From Planctomycetaceae bacterium (GTDB lineage Bacteria > Planctomycetota > UBA1135 > GCA-002686595): 64,000 bases of DNA. Every line of letters begins with the position of its first letter. Position 1 is the stretch's first letter. The notes beneath the pieces were generated by a model that saw nothing but the letters and a program-made list of their open reading frames with translations, searched no databases and had not been told where the DNA came from. The translations under genes and the position numbers were made by a program. Where the stretch lies: contig WGMC01000016.1 of the NCBI GenBank assembly GCA_016125265.1, positions 124,001 through 188,000 of the forward strand, in the 5' to 3' direction. Positions 28,103 through 38,893 of the stretch are shown here, piece by piece.

Positions 28103-31100
28103 ATGTCCGGGGACCTGATCCAGATCCGCGGCGCGCGCCAGAACAACCTGAAGGGCGTCGACGTCGACGTGCCGCGGGGCAGGCTCGTGGCCATCACGGG
28201 GGTTTCGGGCTCGGGGAAGAGTTCGCTGGCCTTCGACACCCTGTTCCGCGAGGGGCAGCGGCGTTTCCTCGAGACCCTGTCGGCCTACGCCCGCCAGTTC
28301 CTCGGGCGCATGGAGAAGCCCGACGTGGACCACGTGGAGGGCCTCTCCCCGGCCATCGCGGTCGACCAGAAGGCGGTGCCGCGGGGGCCGCGCTCGACGG
28401 TTGGCACCCTGACCGAGATCCACGACCACTTGCGGGTCCTCTTTGCCCGGGCCGGCACGTCGCGCTGCCCGGAGCACGGCACACCCCTCGCAGGCCAGAC
28501 TGCCGAAGCCATCGTGCAGGCGCTGCTCGTGCGTTTCGCGGGACAAGCGGTGCACGTGCTGGCGCCGATGGTGCGCGACAGGAAAGGGCAGCACCGCGCG
28601 CTGTTCGAGGACCTGGCGCGGCGCGGTTTTGTGCGCGTGCGCGTGGACAAAACGGTGCTGCGCATCGAAGAGGTGCCCGAACTCGAGCGCTACCAGCGCC
28701 ACAGCATCGAGCTCGTGGTCGACCGGCTGAAGGCGACGCCGGAGTCGTTGGCGCGCCTGCGCGAGGCCGTGGGCCAGGCCCTCGAACACGGCAAGGGCGA
28801 CCTCATCGTCGCCGGCGAGGACGGCGACGTGGGCTATTCCACGCTGCGCGCGTGTCCGACCTGTGGGGTCGAGGCTCCGCCGCTCGAACCGCGGCTCTTC
28901 TCGTTCAACTCGCCACACGGCGCCTGCGAGACCTGCGCTGGCCTCGGCACCCTGCGCCGGCCCAGCGAGTCCCAGGTCGTGCGCGATCCGTCCCTGTCGA
29001 TCCGCGACGGGGCGCTCTCGGTCACACGCGCAAGCGGCGGAGCGCTGCTCTTCCCGCGTGTGGACTTTGCCTTCCTCGAGACCGTGGGCGAGGCGTTTGG
29101 CTTCGACCTCGACACGCCGTGGCAGGACCTTCCGGCGAAGGCGCGCAAGGTCGTGTTGCGCGGCAGCGGCGACGATCGGTTCGAGGACGAAGCGAAATGG
29201 AATGGCAAGCGCTACAAGGGCTCCGTGCGCTGGCAGCGGCGCTACAAGGGTGTCCTCACGGCGCTCGAGGAGGCGTGGGCGAAGGGCGGTCGGCGCAAGC
29301 AGCTCGAACGCTTCTTGGCCGCGGAAGTTTGCCCCGATTGTGAGGGCAGTCGCCTGCACGCGTTTGCGCGGGCCACCACGGTGGGGGAGGCAAAACTCGC
29401 CGAGTTGCTCGCCCTGCCGATCGAGCAGTTCACGCCGCAGCTCTTGGGACTCGCCCTCAGCAAACGCGAAGCCGCCATCGCCGCGCCCCTCCTCGGCGAG
29501 ATCCGCCGGCGCGCCGAGTTCCTGGCCGGCGTGGGCCTCGGATACCTGACCCTCGACCGCTCCGCCGACAGCCTGTCGGGCGGGGAGGCCCAGCGCATCC
29601 GCCTCGCGGCCCAACTGGGCGCCGGCCTGCAGGGGGTCATGTACGTGCTCGACGAGCCGTCCATCGGCCTGCATCCGAGGGACCACGGAAGGCTGCTGAG
29701 CGCACTCGAAGCCCTGCGCGACCAGGGGAACACCGTGATCGTGGTCGAACACGACGAGGCCACGCTGCGCGCCGCGGACCACATCATCGACGTCGGCCCC
29801 GGGGCCGGCCGACACGGCGGCCGCATCGTCGCCGAGGGAACACCCGCCGACGTCGCCCGCGCCGATTCGCCCACGGGCCGGCTGCTGCGCGGCGAACTGG
29901 TGGTGCCGGCGCCGCCCGAGCGCCGCAAGGGCAACGGCACGTTCCTCACTCTGAAGGGCGCGCGCGGATTCAACCTCAAGAACATCGACGTGCGCATTCC
30001 CCTGGGCACGTTCACCGCGGTGAGCGGCGTCAGCGGCTCGGGCAAGTCGACGTTGATCGAGCGCACCCTCGTGCGCGCGCTCGAACGCCGCCTTGGCCGC
30101 GAGAGCGACGATCCCGCGCCGTTCGCGCGGCTCGAGGGCGCGGAGCACGTGGAGGATCTGGTGGTGATCGACGCGGCGCCGATCGGCCGCACGCCCCGCT
30201 CCAACCCCGCCACCTACACGGGCGCGTTCGGACCGATCCGCGAACTGTTCGCGGGCATGCCCGAATCGAAGCTGCGCGGCTGGGAGCCGGGCCGCTTTTC
30301 GTTCAACGTCGAGGGCGGGCGCTGCGAGGCCTGCCAGGGCGCCGGCGCCAAGTTGATCGAACTGCAGTTCCTGAGCCCCGTCACCGTGCCCTGCGAGGAG
30401 TGCGGCGGTCACCGTTTCCAGGCGCAGACGCTCGATGTCAAGTTCAAGGGCCTGGACATCGCGCAAGTGCTCGCGTTGACGGTCGAAGATGCCCTCGCCG
30501 TGTTCGCGGACCTGCCGAAGATCGCGCAGGGCCTGCGGGCGCTGGTGGAGGTCGGCGTCGGGTACCTGACCCTGGGTCAGCCCTCCACGACCCTTTCCGG
30601 CGGCGAGGCCCAGCGCGTCAAGCTCGCCAAGTTCCTGCAGAAGAACCCGCGCGCGCACACACTCTTCCTGCTCGACGAACCCACCACGGGATTGCACGGC
30701 CAGGATGTGGCGCGGCTCGTGGGCGCGTTGCAGCGGCTCGTCGAACGCGGTCACAGCGTGGTCGTGATCGAACACCACCTCGATGTGCTGCGCGCGGCGG
30801 ACCACCTAATTGACCTCGGGCCCGAGGGCGGGCGCCTCGGCGGCGAGTTGATCGCCGCGGGCACGCCGGAAGCGATCATGGCCGAAAAGCGCTCGGCCAC
30901 CGGCCAGGCGTTGCTCGCGGACCGCCAACTCAACGCGGGCGAGCTCGTGCCGCGCCCCCCCCCGAGTGGCCTCGCGCCGCCGGATGCGATCCGCGTGTTC
31001 GAGGCGCGCACCCACAACCTGAAGGGCATCGACGTGGTGATCCCGCGCGACCGCCTGACGGTGGTCACCGGGCCCAGTGGATCGGGCAAAACGAGCCTCG

Positions 31101-33904
31101 CCCTCGACACGATCTACACGGCGGGGCGCCAGCGCTTCGTCGAATCGCTCTCGACGTACGCGCGCCAGTTCCTGTCGTCCCGCGATCGTCCGCCCGTCGA
31201 GCGCATCGAAGGCCTCGGCCCCGCGGTGGCCGTGGAAGCCCGCACGTCGATGGGACATCCGCGCTCGACGGTGGCGACCACGACGGAGCTGCACGACCAC
31301 CTCCGTGTGCTGTGGGCGCGCGCGGGACAGCGCCGCTGCCCCGAGCACGGCGAGAAGCTCGAGCGGCGCGACGCGAGCGCGCTCGCCAAACGCATCGTCG
31401 CGGACTTCCAAGGCCAAAAGGGCTGGCTGCTCGCCCCGTGGAGCGGCAAACCGACGGAGTTCGCGAGCAGCGTCGAGGCGTGGAAACGCGCCGGGTTCGC
31501 GCGCGCCATGCTCGACGGCGCGGAAACCCGGCTCGAGGACCTGCCGGCCTCGGCGGCGACCAGCGCCAAGCTCGAGCTGGTGATCGATCGCCTCACCTTC
31601 GATGCGGCCATGCGCTCGCGCCTCGCCGAGGCGATCGAACAGGCCGAAACGATTTCGGACGGGCGGGTCAGCGTGCTCGCGCGGAACGCGACGGGTGAGC
31701 GGCGCGAGTACAGCACCCGCGGCGCGTGCACCATCTGCGGCTTCCACATCGCCGACGAACTGGAACCGCGTCACTTCTCCTTCAACACGCACGTCGGTGC
31801 CTGCCCGTCGTGCGACGGACTCGGTGTCGGTTGGCAGTGTTCGGCGGAGCTCTTGATCGAGCACCCCGAACTGCCGCTCGTGACCGTGCCGGGTGAACCG
31901 TCGGCGATCGGGGGCAAACTCGGCCGTTACCTCACGAAGGGCAAGGGCTTCTACGAACAGCTCCTGCGCACGGTGGCGAAGTCCCACCGCATCGACCTGT
32001 CGAAGCCGTTCCAGAAGCTCAGTGAGGAACAGCGCGCGCTCCTGCTCGAGGGCAAAGGCGCGCGCGCGAGTTACGACGTGGTCGTCGAGAAGAGCGGCGA
32101 GACCTTCGAGATCACGGAGAACTTCTCGGGCGCGTGGCCCGGGTTGCTCGGCCACGTGGACCGCTGGCACCAGAAGTCCGAGGATCCCGAGTGGCGCGCG
32201 ATCCTCGAGAAGGTGATGGCGCGCGAAGTGTGCCCGACGTGCCACGGCGAACGGCTCGCTCCGGCCGCACGTGCCGTGGTGCTGGGGCGCAAACGCCTGC
32301 CCGAGGTGCTCGCGTTCTCGGTCGGCAACGCGCGCCGTTGGCTCGGTGCGCTGGAGTTGCCCGCCGCCGTTTCGAAGGCCGTGTCGTCGGTCGTCGAGGA
32401 GTTGGCGTCGCGCCTCGAACTGCTCGACCGCGTGGGGCTCGATTACCTGACCCTCGACCGCTCGATGTCGACCCTTTCCGGCGGCGAGGCGCGACGTGTG
32501 CGCCTGTCGGCGGCGCTGGGTTCGCAGTTGGTCGGTGTCGTCTACGTGCTCGACGAACCCACCGTCGGCCTGCACCCGAGGGACATCGACCGTTTGACGG
32601 GTGCGCTCGAACAGCTCGCACGTCGCGGGAACACCGTGCTCGTGGTCGAACACGACGAGACCCTCATGCGACGCGCCGACCACCTGATCGACATGGGGCC
32701 CGGCGCCGGGCGCCTCGGCGGCACGGTTTGCGCCGCGGGCACCCCGGCCGAGGTGGAGAGGGCGGATTCGCCCACGGGCCGGGCGCTGCGCGGCGAGTAC
32801 CAACTCGAACGCCCGCCGGCGCGCGAAGGTGCGGCACTGGAAGAGGTCGGCGTGGTGGGCGCCAAGGGGAACAACCTGAAGGGTGTGGACCTTTCGGTGC
32901 GCTACGGCGAGCTGACTGGCATCTGCGGCCCGAGCGGGTCGGGGAAGAGCACGTTGGTGCTCGACACGCTGGTGCCGGCCCTCAGCGGTGAGTCGCCGCG
33001 CGGGCGCTGGAAGAAGTTGCTCGGCGCTCCGGGTGGTTCGCGCCGGGTGGTGGTGGTCGACGCGGCACCCCTGGGACGCTCGCCCTCGAGCATCCCCGCG
33101 ACCGCGGTGGGCCTGATGGAGCCCTTGCGCGACCTCTTCGTGCGCCTGCCCGAGGCGCGCATGCGCGGATTCACGCAGAGTTCATTCTCGTTCAACAGCC
33201 CCCGCGGCCGTTGCCCCGCATGCGAAGGCAAGGGACTCGTGCAGGTCGAGATGCAGTTCCTCTCGGACCTGTGGCTGACCTGCGAGGAGTGCGAGGGGCG
33301 GCGCTACCGGCCCGAAGTGCTCGAAGTGCGCTATCGCGGACAGTCGATCGCCGATGTCTTGAGCCTGGCCGCGGAAGACGCGCTGGCGCTGCTGGACGGT
33401 TTGCCCGGCCCGAGCAAGGTGCTGCGCACCCTGTGCGAGGTCGGCCTCGGGTACTTGCCGCTAGGGCAGAGCTCCACGACGCTATCCGGCGGGGAAGCTC
33501 AGCGTGTCAAGTTGGCCGCGGAGCTCATGAACGCGGAAGCCGCCGGCCGCACGGTCCTGGTGCTCGACGAACCCTCGACGGGCCTGCACGCGAGCGACGT
33601 GGTGCACCTCTACGGCGCGCTGCGCCGGCTCGTGGCACGGGGCGACGCGGTGGTGCTGATCGAACACCACACGGGGCTCCTGGCCGCCTGTGATCGGCTC
33701 GTCGAACTCGGCCCCGGTGGCGGCGAGGCCGGAGGCCGTGTGCTCGGCTCCGGCACGCCTCTGGAGTTGGCCGCGACGGCCGACTCGCCGACGGGCAGTT
33801 TCCTCGCCCCGCACCTCGCTTCGCAATCCGGCCGCGGCGCGGCCGCTGGCACTTCGGGCGCCAAGAAGCGCCGTACCAAGTCCTCCCTGGAGCCACGCGG
33901 ATGA
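28103..33904 (+). CDS. uvrA: double-length excinuclease ABC subunit A (tandem UvrA)
   Basis: The DNA-damage recognition ATPase of nucleotide excision repair, here about 1933 residues, twice the usual 940. It is two UvrA units in tandem. Four Walker A loops are seen: GVSGSGKSS (about 32), GVSGSGKST (641), GPSGSGKTS (989), GPSGSGKST (1608). Four ABC signatures (LSGGEAQR or LSGGEARR) lie near 491, 831, 1458 and 1794. Zinc-site CxxC pairs occur in both halves (CPTCG, CETCAG, CEACQG, CEECGG; CTICG, CPSCDG, CPACEG, CEECEG). Chlamydia UvrA has the same double layout (established). ATG 28103 opens the conserved part; GTG 27989 would add 38 Pro/Arg-rich residues. Its stop overlaps the helicase start (ATGA). 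Confidence 0.95.
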   Translation: MSGDLIQIRGARQNNLKGVDVDVPRGRLVAITGVSGSGKSSLAFDTLFREGQRRFLETLSAYARQFLGRMEKPDVDHVEGLSPAIAVDQKAVPRGPRSTVGTLTEIHDHLRVLFARAGTSRCPEHGTPLAGQTAEAIVQALLVRFAGQAVHVLAPMVRDRKGQHRALFEDLARRGFVRVRVDKTVLRIEEVPELERYQRHSIELVVDRLKATPESLARLREAVGQALEHGKGDLIVAGEDGDVGYSTLRACPTCGVEAPPLEPRLFSFNSPHGACETCAGLGTLRRPSESQVVRDPSLSIRDGALSVTRASGGALLFPRVDFAFLETVGEAFGFDLDTPWQDLPAKARKVVLRGSGDDRFEDEAKWNGKRYKGSVRWQRRYKGVLTALEEAWAKGGRRKQLERFLAAEVCPDCEGSRLHAFARATTVGEAKLAELLALPIEQFTPQLLGLALSKREAAIAAPLLGEIRRRAEFLAGVGLGYLTLDRSADSLSGGEAQRIRLAAQLGAGLQGVMYVLDEPSIGLHPRDHGRLLSALEALRDQGNTVIVVEHDEATLRAADHIIDVGPGAGRHGGRIVAEGTPADVARADSPTGRLLRGELVVPAPPERRKGNGTFLTLKGARGFNLKNIDVRIPLGTFTAVSGVSGSGKSTLIERTLVRALERRLGRESDDPAPFARLEGAEHVEDLVVIDAAPIGRTPRSNPATYTGAFGPIRELFAGMPESKLRGWEPGRFSFNVEGGRCEACQGAGAKLIELQFLSPVTVPCEECGGHRFQAQTLDVKFKGLDIAQVLALTVEDALAVFADLPKIAQGLRALVEVGVGYLTLGQPSTTLSGGEAQRVKLAKFLQKNPRAHTLFLLDEPTTGLHGQDVARLVGALQRLVERGHSVVVIEHHLDVLRAADHLIDLGPEGGRLGGELIAAGTPEAIMAEKRSATGQALLADRQLNAGELVPRPPPSGLAPPDAIRVFEARTHNLKGIDVVIPRDRLTVVTGPSGSGKTSLALDTIYTAGRQRFVESLSTYARQFLSSRDRPPVERIEGLGPAVAVEARTSMGHPRSTVATTTELHDHLRVLWARAGQRRCPEHGEKLERRDASALAKRIVADFQGQKGWLLAPWSGKPTEFASSVEAWKRAGFARAMLDGAETRLEDLPASAATSAKLELVIDRLTFDAAMRSRLAEAIEQAETISDGRVSVLARNATGERREYSTRGACTICGFHIADELEPRHFSFNTHVGACPSCDGLGVGWQCSAELLIEHPELPLVTVPGEPSAIGGKLGRYLTKGKGFYEQLLRTVAKSHRIDLSKPFQKLSEEQRALLLEGKGARASYDVVVEKSGETFEITENFSGAWPGLLGHVDRWHQKSEDPEWRAILEKVMAREVCPTCHGERLAPAARAVVLGRKRLPEVLAFSVGNARRWLGALELPAAVSKAVSSVVEELASRLELLDRVGLDYLTLDRSMSTLSGGEARRVRLSAALGSQLVGVVYVLDEPTVGLHPRDIDRLTGALEQLARRGNTVLVVEHDETLMRRADHLIDMGPGAGRLGGTVCAAGTPAEVERADSPTGRALRGEYQLERPPAREGAALEEVGVVGAKGNNLKGVDLSVRYGELTGICGPSGSGKSTLVLDTLVPALSGESPRGRWKKLLGAPGGSRRVVVVDAAPLGRSPSSIPATAVGLMEPLRDLFVRLPEARMRGFTQSSFSFNSPRGRCPACEGKGLVQVEMQFLSDLWLTCEECEGRRYRPEVLEVRYRGQSIADVLSLAAEDALALLDGLPGPSKVLRTLCEVGLGYLPLGQSSTTLSGGEAQRVKLAAELMNAEAAGRTVLVLDEPSTGLHASDVVHLYGALRRLVARGDAVVLIEHHTGLLAACDRLVELGPGGGEAGGRVLGSGTPLELAATADSPTGSFLAPHLASQSGRGAAAGTSGAKKRRTKSSLEPRG

Positions 33905-35676
33905 GTCTGCACCCCGACAATCCGCTCATCGTGCAATCCGACCGCAGTTTGTTGCTGCACACGGTGCGAGCCGTCGTCGGTGCGGACGGCCTGCCGGCGA
34001 AGGACGACGAGGGCCGGCCGCTGACCGAGGAGCACCCGCGCTACGCGGCCGCGCGGGACAGCCTGAGCACGTTCGCGGAACTGGAGAAGTCGCCGGACTA
34101 CCTGCACTCCTACCGCATCACACCGATCTCGATCTGGAACGCCGCGGCCCTCGGCCTGTCGGCCGAGGACGTCGAGCGCGAGCTCGTCAGCTTCAGTTGT
34201 GTGCCGATCCCGCAATCCGTGCTTCGCGATGTGCGCGAGTGGATCGGACGTTACGGCCTACTGCGCATCGAGCGCCTCGAGGCCGGTCCGGAGGGCCGGT
34301 TCGAGCTGGTCAGCGACGACCGCGCGGCGCTCGCCGAAGTGCTGAAGTCGCGCTCCGTCGCGGACCTGGTGGAGCAGGACGGAGAGCGGGTGCTGCTCGG
34401 GGAACTCTCCCGCGGTCCACTCAAACAGGCGCTCATCCGCATCGGCTACCCGGTCGACGACCGCGGTGGGTACTTGGAGGGCGACAGTTTTGCGATCCCC
34501 CTCGACGAACGGGACGGCGAACGGCCGTTCCACCTGCGCGCGTACCAGCGCGCCGCGGCGGAGGCGTTCTACCGCGGCGGCAGTGTGCTCGGCGGCAGCG
34601 GAGTGGTCGTGCTGCCCTGCGGAGCGGGCAAGACGGTCGTGGCCCTCGCCGTCATGAACCTGGTGGGCACCAAGACGCTGATCCTGACCACGAATACGGT
34701 GGCCGTGCGCCAGTGGCGCGAAGAACTCCTCGACAAGACGACGCTCACGGCGGACGAAGTCGGCGAATACACCGGCGAATCCAAGTCCGTGCGACCGGTG
34801 ACGATCAGCACCTACCAGATGCTGACCTGGCGGCGCTCGAAGGCGGACGACTTCGAACACTTCCGCCTGTTCCGCAGCGAGAACTGGGGCCTCGTGGTGT
34901 ACGACGAAGTGCACCTCCTGCCCGCGCCGATCTTCCGCGTCACCGCCGAACTGCAGGCCCGCCGCCGCTTGGGTCTGACGGCGACTCTGGTGCGCGAGGA
35001 CGGCAAGGAGGACGAGGTTTTCTGCCTGATCGGGCCCAAACGCTGCGACGTGCCGTGGAAGCTGCTCGAGTCCCAGGGGTTCATCGCGACGGCTCGCTGC
35101 GTCGAACTGCGTGTGCCGTTCCCCGCCGAAGTCAAACGGCGCTACGACGCCGCGGACGCGCGCGGCAAGTACCGCGTGGCCTCGGAAAACCCGGCCAAGA
35201 TCGACGTGGTGGTCGAACTCCTCGAGCGCCACGACACGAGCCGCGTGCTGGTGATCGGGCAGTACCTCGACCAACTGCACGCCCTGAGCCAACGCCTGGG
35301 CGCGCCGCTGATCACCGGCAAAACACCCAACGCGGAGCGCGAGCGCCTGTACGCCGCCTTCCGCGCGGGCGATGTGCGCGTTTTGATCGTTTCCAAGGTC
35401 GGCAACTTCGCCGTGGATCTGCCAGACGCCAATGTGGCGATCCAGGTTTCGGGCACCTTCGGTTCGCGCCAAGAGGAGGCCCAGCGCTTGGGGCGCATCC
35501 TGCGGCCCAAATCCGACGGTTCGGCGGCCCTGTTCTATGCGGTCGTGACACTTGGGTCACGGGACCAGGAGTTCGCACAAAAACGCCAGTTGTTCCTCAC
35601 GGAACAGGGGTACTCCTACGAAATCGTCGAATCCGAGATCGACGTCGAAGGGGCCTCGCGGGGTTCGATGCGATGA
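33901..35676 (+). CDS. XPB/Rad25-family DNA helicase
   Basis: 591 residues. The N-terminal about 200 residues resemble the damage-recognition part of XPB proteins. Then come the superfamily 2 motifs: Walker A LPCGAGKT (about 240), TTNTVAVRQW (Ia), DEVH in VYDEVHLL (about 334), LTATLVREDGKEDE containing the RED motif typical of XPB, SKVGNFAVDLP (V) and QRLGRILRPK (VI). XPB unwinds DNA 3'-5' in eukaryotic NER and transcription; bacterial versions are much less studied. The overlaps with uvrA (4 bases) and the next gene (4 bases) suggest these three products act together. Confidence 0.93.
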   Translation: MSLHPDNPLIVQSDRSLLLHTVRAVVGADGLPAKDDEGRPLTEEHPRYAAARDSLSTFAELEKSPDYLHSYRITPISIWNAAALGLSAEDVERELVSFSCVPIPQSVLRDVREWIGRYGLLRIERLEAGPEGRFELVSDDRAALAEVLKSRSVADLVEQDGERVLLGELSRGPLKQALIRIGYPVDDRGGYLEGDSFAIPLDERDGERPFHLRAYQRAAAEAFYRGGSVLGGSGVVVLPCGAGKTVVALAVMNLVGTKTLILTTNTVAVRQWREELLDKTTLTADEVGEYTGESKSVRPVTISTYQMLTWRRSKADDFEHFRLFRSENWGLVVYDEVHLLPAPIFRVTAELQARRRLGLTATLVREDGKEDEVFCLIGPKRCDVPWKLLESQGFIATARCVELRVPFPAEVKRRYDAADARGKYRVASENPAKIDVVVELLERHDTSRVLVIGQYLDQLHALSQRLGAPLITGKTPNAERERLYAAFRAGDVRVLIVSKVGNFAVDLPDANVAIQVSGTFGSRQEEAQRLGRILRPKSDGSAALFYAVVTLGSRDQEFAQKRQLFLTEQGYSYEIVESEIDVEGASRGSMR

Positions 35677-37793
35677 GAGACCATTCCCAGGGACTGCCCC
35701 CTGACTCCAGCAACCCGGTGGCCGGAAACGACACCACCGGGGCCACACGGCCCAGCCTGCGGGAGATCCTGTCTTCGCGCGGCGAAGCGGACCTGCGCGA
35801 ACTGGTGCAGTTCTGGACCGCCAACCCGAAGTTGGAGGGGCTGGGTCCCATCGACCAGGCCCGCGCGCGGGTGCTCGACGTGACGTCCGTGGCCGCGTCC
35901 GTTCACGAACGGGTGCTCAGCCTCGGCCGGCGCCTCGCGACGGTCGTCGACGTGTTGCTCGAAGCGCCCGGCTACGTGCGCACCCTGCGCGAACTCGCCG
36001 AGGCCAAATCGCTCTCGTTCCTCTCCGAGTACGACCTCGAATCGTGTTTGACCGCGTTGGCGCGGCGCGCCGTGGTCGTGGAGACACGCAGCAACCGGGC
36101 CGACGCCCCTGCCCAGCGGGCGTTTGCTCTGGTGCGCGAGATCGGCGACGGGCTGCTCTTGCACCGGCGCACGCAGGAGAGTGGGCTGTGGGATGCCTTG
36201 ACCCTGCGCGGGTATCTGGATCGCTCGCGCGCGGACCAAACCGCGGGGCCGCGCTCCACTCCCCAACGTGTGCGCGAGATGTACAAGCTGTACTCGACGG
36301 ACTCCGCCGCCGTCGCGCGCATCGAACGCTTGCCCGACGGGGTGCGCGACTTGGTCGAAAAGGCGATCCTCGAGTTCGGCGGTCTTCTGCCGCGCAGCGT
36401 GTTCGAGCGCATGAAACTCGAACTTGCCCACTGGAACGGCAAACGCTGGGGAATGATCCTCGAGTCGTCGCTCGTCGGCACCGTGCAACGTCTGGACCTG
36501 ACGCCCTACGGCATCAACCACGACGACGAGACGCTCATCGTGTTCACGGAGGTCGCGCTGGCCTGGCTGCGCAAGGTCGCCGTGCCGTCGGACCCGGACC
36601 GGCCGCACGAGGAGCTCTCCCTCGGCGTCGACCTCGTCAGCAACGTGTCGCGTTTCCTAGCCTTTGTGCACGAGAACGACGTGCGGTACACGGTGCGCGG
36701 GGAGATCTTCAAGACCACCGAGAAGAAGATCCTGCAGGAGCTGATCCCGAACCCCGGCCGCGAGCTTTCGCGCGAGGAGGTGCTCGAGTTCATCTTCGGG
36801 TATTGCCGCGCCACCGGCCTGGTCGAGGTCACGGGCGAACGCACCTTCGCCGTCGCGAGTGCGGGCCGCGCTTTCGAACAACTCAGCCTGCAGGACAAAC
36901 TGCGCTCCCTGCTGGACTTCGCGCTCGACGAACGCGGACTCGCCGGGGACGACACCCACCAGTTGCGCATGCGGCCGATCCTGATGCGCTGGATGAAGCG
37001 CATCGAACAGGGCACCTGGTACGACCTCATGTACCTGCCATTCATCGCGCGCAACCAGTACCTCTCGAACCTCGACGAGGCCAGCGGCGAGGAGAATCCG
37101 GGTGAGCGCGGTGTGGTCTCCGCCGGCCCCATGGAAGACGCCCAGCGACTGGCGTGGAGCCTGGTGCGCTGGGCGCGCCAGCGCCTCTACCTCATCGGGG
37201 TCTTGGACCTCGGTTACGACAGCCAAAAACGCCCCGTCGCGCTGCGTCTCAGCCCCCAGGGCGCGCGCCTTCTCGGTGTGCCGGTCGCGAACACGAGCGG
37301 TGTACCGCGGCTCGGCACGTTGGTGGTCACACCCGACTTCGAAGTGGTGCTCTTCCCGTCGGGTGACGATTCGGAGCTGATGCACGACCTCGACCGCTTC
37401 TGCGCGCGGGAGAAGACCGACGAACTGCGCCACCTGCGCATCCAGGAGCGCACCGTGCGCCGCGCCCTGGTGCAGGGCATGCGCCTCGACGAGATCCTGC
37501 GCACGTTGGAACTGCACTCGCGCACACCCGTTCCGCAGAACGTGTCGTTCTCGATCCGCGACTGGGCCGTGCAGGCCGGCCTGATGGTGCTGTCGGACGA
37601 CTTGGAGCTGCGCTCGGACAATCCGGAGATCCTGCGGCGGCTCAGCCAGGACCCGGGTGCCCGCAGCCACGTCGAGCGTGTGCTCTGCCCCAACTCTGTC
37701 AAACTGAAGGGCCGCATCACACCACGGCGCATGCGCGCACTCCTGCGCGAGTTGGGATACCTAGTCGAGCTGCGCTCGTCGAACGCCGCCTGA
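35673..37793 (+). CDS. XPB-associated protein, Helicase_C_3-like
   Basis: 706 residues with no ATPase motifs. The C-terminal third (GTLVVTPDFEVVLFPSGDD, then SFSIRDWAVQAGLMVLSDD) resembles the helicase-associated domain (Helicase_C_3) found as a separate gene next to bacterial XPB helicases. The middle part consists of predicted winged-helix-like segments (LSREEVLEFIFGYCRATGLV). Archaeal XPB works with a nuclease partner Bax1; whether this protein plays that role is unknown, and no nuclease motif was recognised. The ATG at 35673 overlaps the helicase stop by 4 bases. Confidence 0.75.
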   Translation: MRDHSQGLPPDSSNPVAGNDTTGATRPSLREILSSRGEADLRELVQFWTANPKLEGLGPIDQARARVLDVTSVAASVHERVLSLGRRLATVVDVLLEAPGYVRTLRELAEAKSLSFLSEYDLESCLTALARRAVVVETRSNRADAPAQRAFALVREIGDGLLLHRRTQESGLWDALTLRGYLDRSRADQTAGPRSTPQRVREMYKLYSTDSAAVARIERLPDGVRDLVEKAILEFGGLLPRSVFERMKLELAHWNGKRWGMILESSLVGTVQRLDLTPYGINHDDETLIVFTEVALAWLRKVAVPSDPDRPHEELSLGVDLVSNVSRFLAFVHENDVRYTVRGEIFKTTEKKILQELIPNPGRELSREEVLEFIFGYCRATGLVEVTGERTFAVASAGRAFEQLSLQDKLRSLLDFALDERGLAGDDTHQLRMRPILMRWMKRIEQGTWYDLMYLPFIARNQYLSNLDEASGEENPGERGVVSAGPMEDAQRLAWSLVRWARQRLYLIGVLDLGYDSQKRPVALRLSPQGARLLGVPVANTSGVPRLGTLVVTPDFEVVLFPSGDDSELMHDLDRFCAREKTDELRHLRIQERTVRRALVQGMRLDEILRTLELHSRTPVPQNVSFSIRDWAVQAGLMVLSDDLELRSDNPEILRRLSQDPGARSHVERVLCPNSVKLKGRITPRRMRALLRELGYLVELRSSNAA

Positions 37794-37798
37794 AGCCA

Positions 37799-38443
37799 GT
37801 GCTGGTACCTCCGCCCGTACTTGCCCTTTCGCCGGGCAACTTGACCCCGGTCGGAACGGCGGCCTTCGCGGCGGCCGCCGAAGCCGCCTACGACGGGGGA
37901 CTCCGCGCATTGCTCCTGCGCGAGCCCGCGTTGGAAGACGGCGCGCTGCTTCGGCTCGCGCGGCAGTTGCGCGCAGTCTTCCGCCGCGGCGAGGCGTTCT
38001 TGGCGGTGCACGACCGCGTGCACGTGGCGCTCCTCGCCGAAGCCGACGGTGTGCACCTCGGTTGGCGTTCGCTCGTCGTCGCGGACACCCACGAGGTGTC
38101 CCGCCGCGCTGCGCCGGAGCAGCGCATCGCCGTGAGTGTCTCCACGCACGCGGGCGACACACGGGACCTCTACGGCGACGCGGATTGGGTGCTGCACGGT
38201 CCCATCGGCGACGTCCCGGACAAGCCCGTGGCGCTCCTCCCCATCGGCTTCGCCGGGCTGGCGCGGTTCGCCGCGGAGCACACCGTGCCGACGTTTGCCC
38301 TCGGTGGTCTCGGCCCCGGGGACGCGGAGGCGTGCCGCGCGGCGGGCGCGCGCGGCATCGCGGTGCGCCGCGCCCTGTGGCAGGGCCCCGCGGGTCCGCG
38401 CGCATCGGCGCGCGCACTGGTCGACGCATGGGGGGCCCCGTGA
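37799..38443 (+). CDS. ThiE/TenI-like protein
   Basis: 214 residues with the pattern of thiamine phosphate synthase/TenI TIM barrels: LLLREPAL near the N-terminus, LLAEADGVHLGWRSL, SVSTHAGDTRDLYGDADWVLHGPIG, and ALGGLGPGDAEACRAAGARGIAVR. True ThiE has a Lys in its REK motif; here it is Pro (REP), so the activity may be altered or TenI-like. GTG 37799 is 5 bases after the helicase partner gene. The thiL gene two positions downstream favours a thiamine role. Confidence 0.65.
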   Translation: MLVPPPVLALSPGNLTPVGTAAFAAAAEAAYDGGLRALLLREPALEDGALLRLARQLRAVFRRGEAFLAVHDRVHVALLAEADGVHLGWRSLVVADTHEVSRRAAPEQRIAVSVSTHAGDTRDLYGDADWVLHGPIGDVPDKPVALLPIGFAGLARFAAEHTVPTFALGGLGPGDAEACRAAGARGIAVRRALWQGPAGPRASARALVDAWGAP

Positions 38444-38862
38444 GGTTCTCGCCGCGTCGTGTGCAAGGCCTCACGCGCCGCGTGGTCCTGGTCGCGGTCG
38501 GTGCGCTGCTCGTGTACCTGGTGGCGCGCTACCGCGTGGAGGGCCTGCCCGATGCCGCCCTCTCGCCGATCTTCAACGTCTCCGGCGGCGAGCATCTGCT
38601 GTTCGACCGCTGGTTTCCCGCGCTCCAGGAGGGGGATACGGTGTTGTTCGAAGCGGGCGGCAGCCTCGGACTCGCGCGGGTGGCGCCGTTTCCCGCCGAA
38701 ACCGAGCGCGCCGCTTGGCCTGCGGAATGGCGCAGCGCCGCGGCGGGCGGCGAGAGCCTGTGGCTCGTGGTGGACCGGCTGGACCATCCCGGGCCCTCCA
38801 GCGCCAAGTTGGGGCCCATTCCGACGTCCGCGGTGCGCGGGCGGCTCCTGCTCGTTTGGTAG
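38440..38862 (+). CDS. signal-peptidase-I-like membrane protein lacking the catalytic dyad
   Basis: 140 residues with one N-terminal membrane segment (VVLVAVGALLVYLVA). Further on, GGEHLLFDRWFPALQEGDTVLF corresponds to the Lys region of S26 signal peptidases, and PGPSSAKLGPIPTSAVRGR to their conserved box E. Where S26 enzymes have Ser in SMxP, this protein reads ALSP, and where they have Lys it has Arg (FDRW). So it appears to be an inactive relative. GTG 38440 overlaps the stop of the ThiE-like gene (GTGA). Role unknown; the family assignment rests on a short pattern. Confidence 0.5.
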   Translation: MRFSPRRVQGLTRRVVLVAVGALLVYLVARYRVEGLPDAALSPIFNVSGGEHLLFDRWFPALQEGDTVLFEAGGSLGLARVAPFPAETERAAWPAEWRSAAAGGESLWLVVDRLDHPGPSSAKLGPIPTSAVRGRLLLVW

Positions 38863-38893
38863 TGGGGGTCCGGCGGGGCCCATACTGATCGGC

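Noticed and set aside
27974-30805. Minus-strand open frame of over 900 codons opposite uvrA
   Set aside because: It mirrors the codon bias of uvrA, whose four ATPase cassettes are intact on the plus strand.
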